Assembly (NCBI GenBank): GCA_001399705.1
Contig: LJCR01000138.1
Location: forward strand, 1 to 6,417
Length of the DNA stretch: 6,417 nt
Source: Kouleothrix aurantiaca
Lineage (GTDB): Bacteria; Chloroflexota; Chloroflexia; Chloroflexales; Roseiflexaceae
Reading direction: 5' to 3'
Shown: one piece after another, positions 6,221-6,417 of the stretch
Layout: each line of letters begins with the position of its first letter
How positions within the stretch are numbered: position 1 is the first letter of the stretch
Notes under the pieces: generated by a model
Databases searched by the model: none
Seen by the model: the letters and a program-made list of their open reading frames with translations, nothing else
What the model was told of the DNA's origin: nothing
Program-made: the position numbers and the translations under genes

Positions 6221-6417
<197 letters not shown>

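Overview
The window (6,417 bases, GC-rich) looks like ordinary bacterial chromosome, tightly packed with short intergenic gaps. The phylum cannot be proved from the sequence. The gene content, GTG/ATG starts with AGGAG-type ribosome binding sites, and intergenic repeats of the CACAGAG type and the GACNACN heptad type suggest an environmental Chloroflexota-like bacterium (inference, moderate to low certainty).

Layout on the + strand: the tail of an unrecognised gene (1-159) overlaps by ATGA the start of a 14-segment DHA2-family drug exporter (156-1778). A strong intrinsic terminator with a GCAA tetraloop (1864-1903) follows. A new transcription unit with an extended -10 then carries a type I signal peptidase (2004-2606, GTG start), closed by a second intrinsic terminator (2641-2666). 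Next is a RibD_C/dihydrofolate-reductase-like protein (2784-3374) with its own putative promoter.

Layout on the - strand, read right to left: the C-terminal end of an aldo/keto reductase entering from beyond the window (6221-6417); a small manganese-type cupin that closely resembles the (R)-selective hydroxynitrile lyase cupins (5705-6100); an EamA/DMT-type membrane transporter (4557-5516); and a YajO-like aldo/keto reductase (3558-4541). The last two are separated by 15 bases and probably form one operon. The + and - blocks converge at 3375-3557.

The genes do not form an obvious single pathway. They are an exporter, a protein-export protease, and a set of small redox or detoxification enzymes with a transporter. 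No new defence, mobile or biosynthetic system is evident. The unusual content is intergenic. Three of the gaps (3375-3557, 5517-5704, 6101-6220) hold copies of a dispersed repeat built of about 9-base CACAGAGNN units. Two copies form long hairpins. The third is a half-copy lying next to a separate inverted repeat whose arms are runs of 7-base GACNNCN units. These repeats, together with the hydroxynitrile-lyase-like active site of the cupin, are the points most worth a second look.
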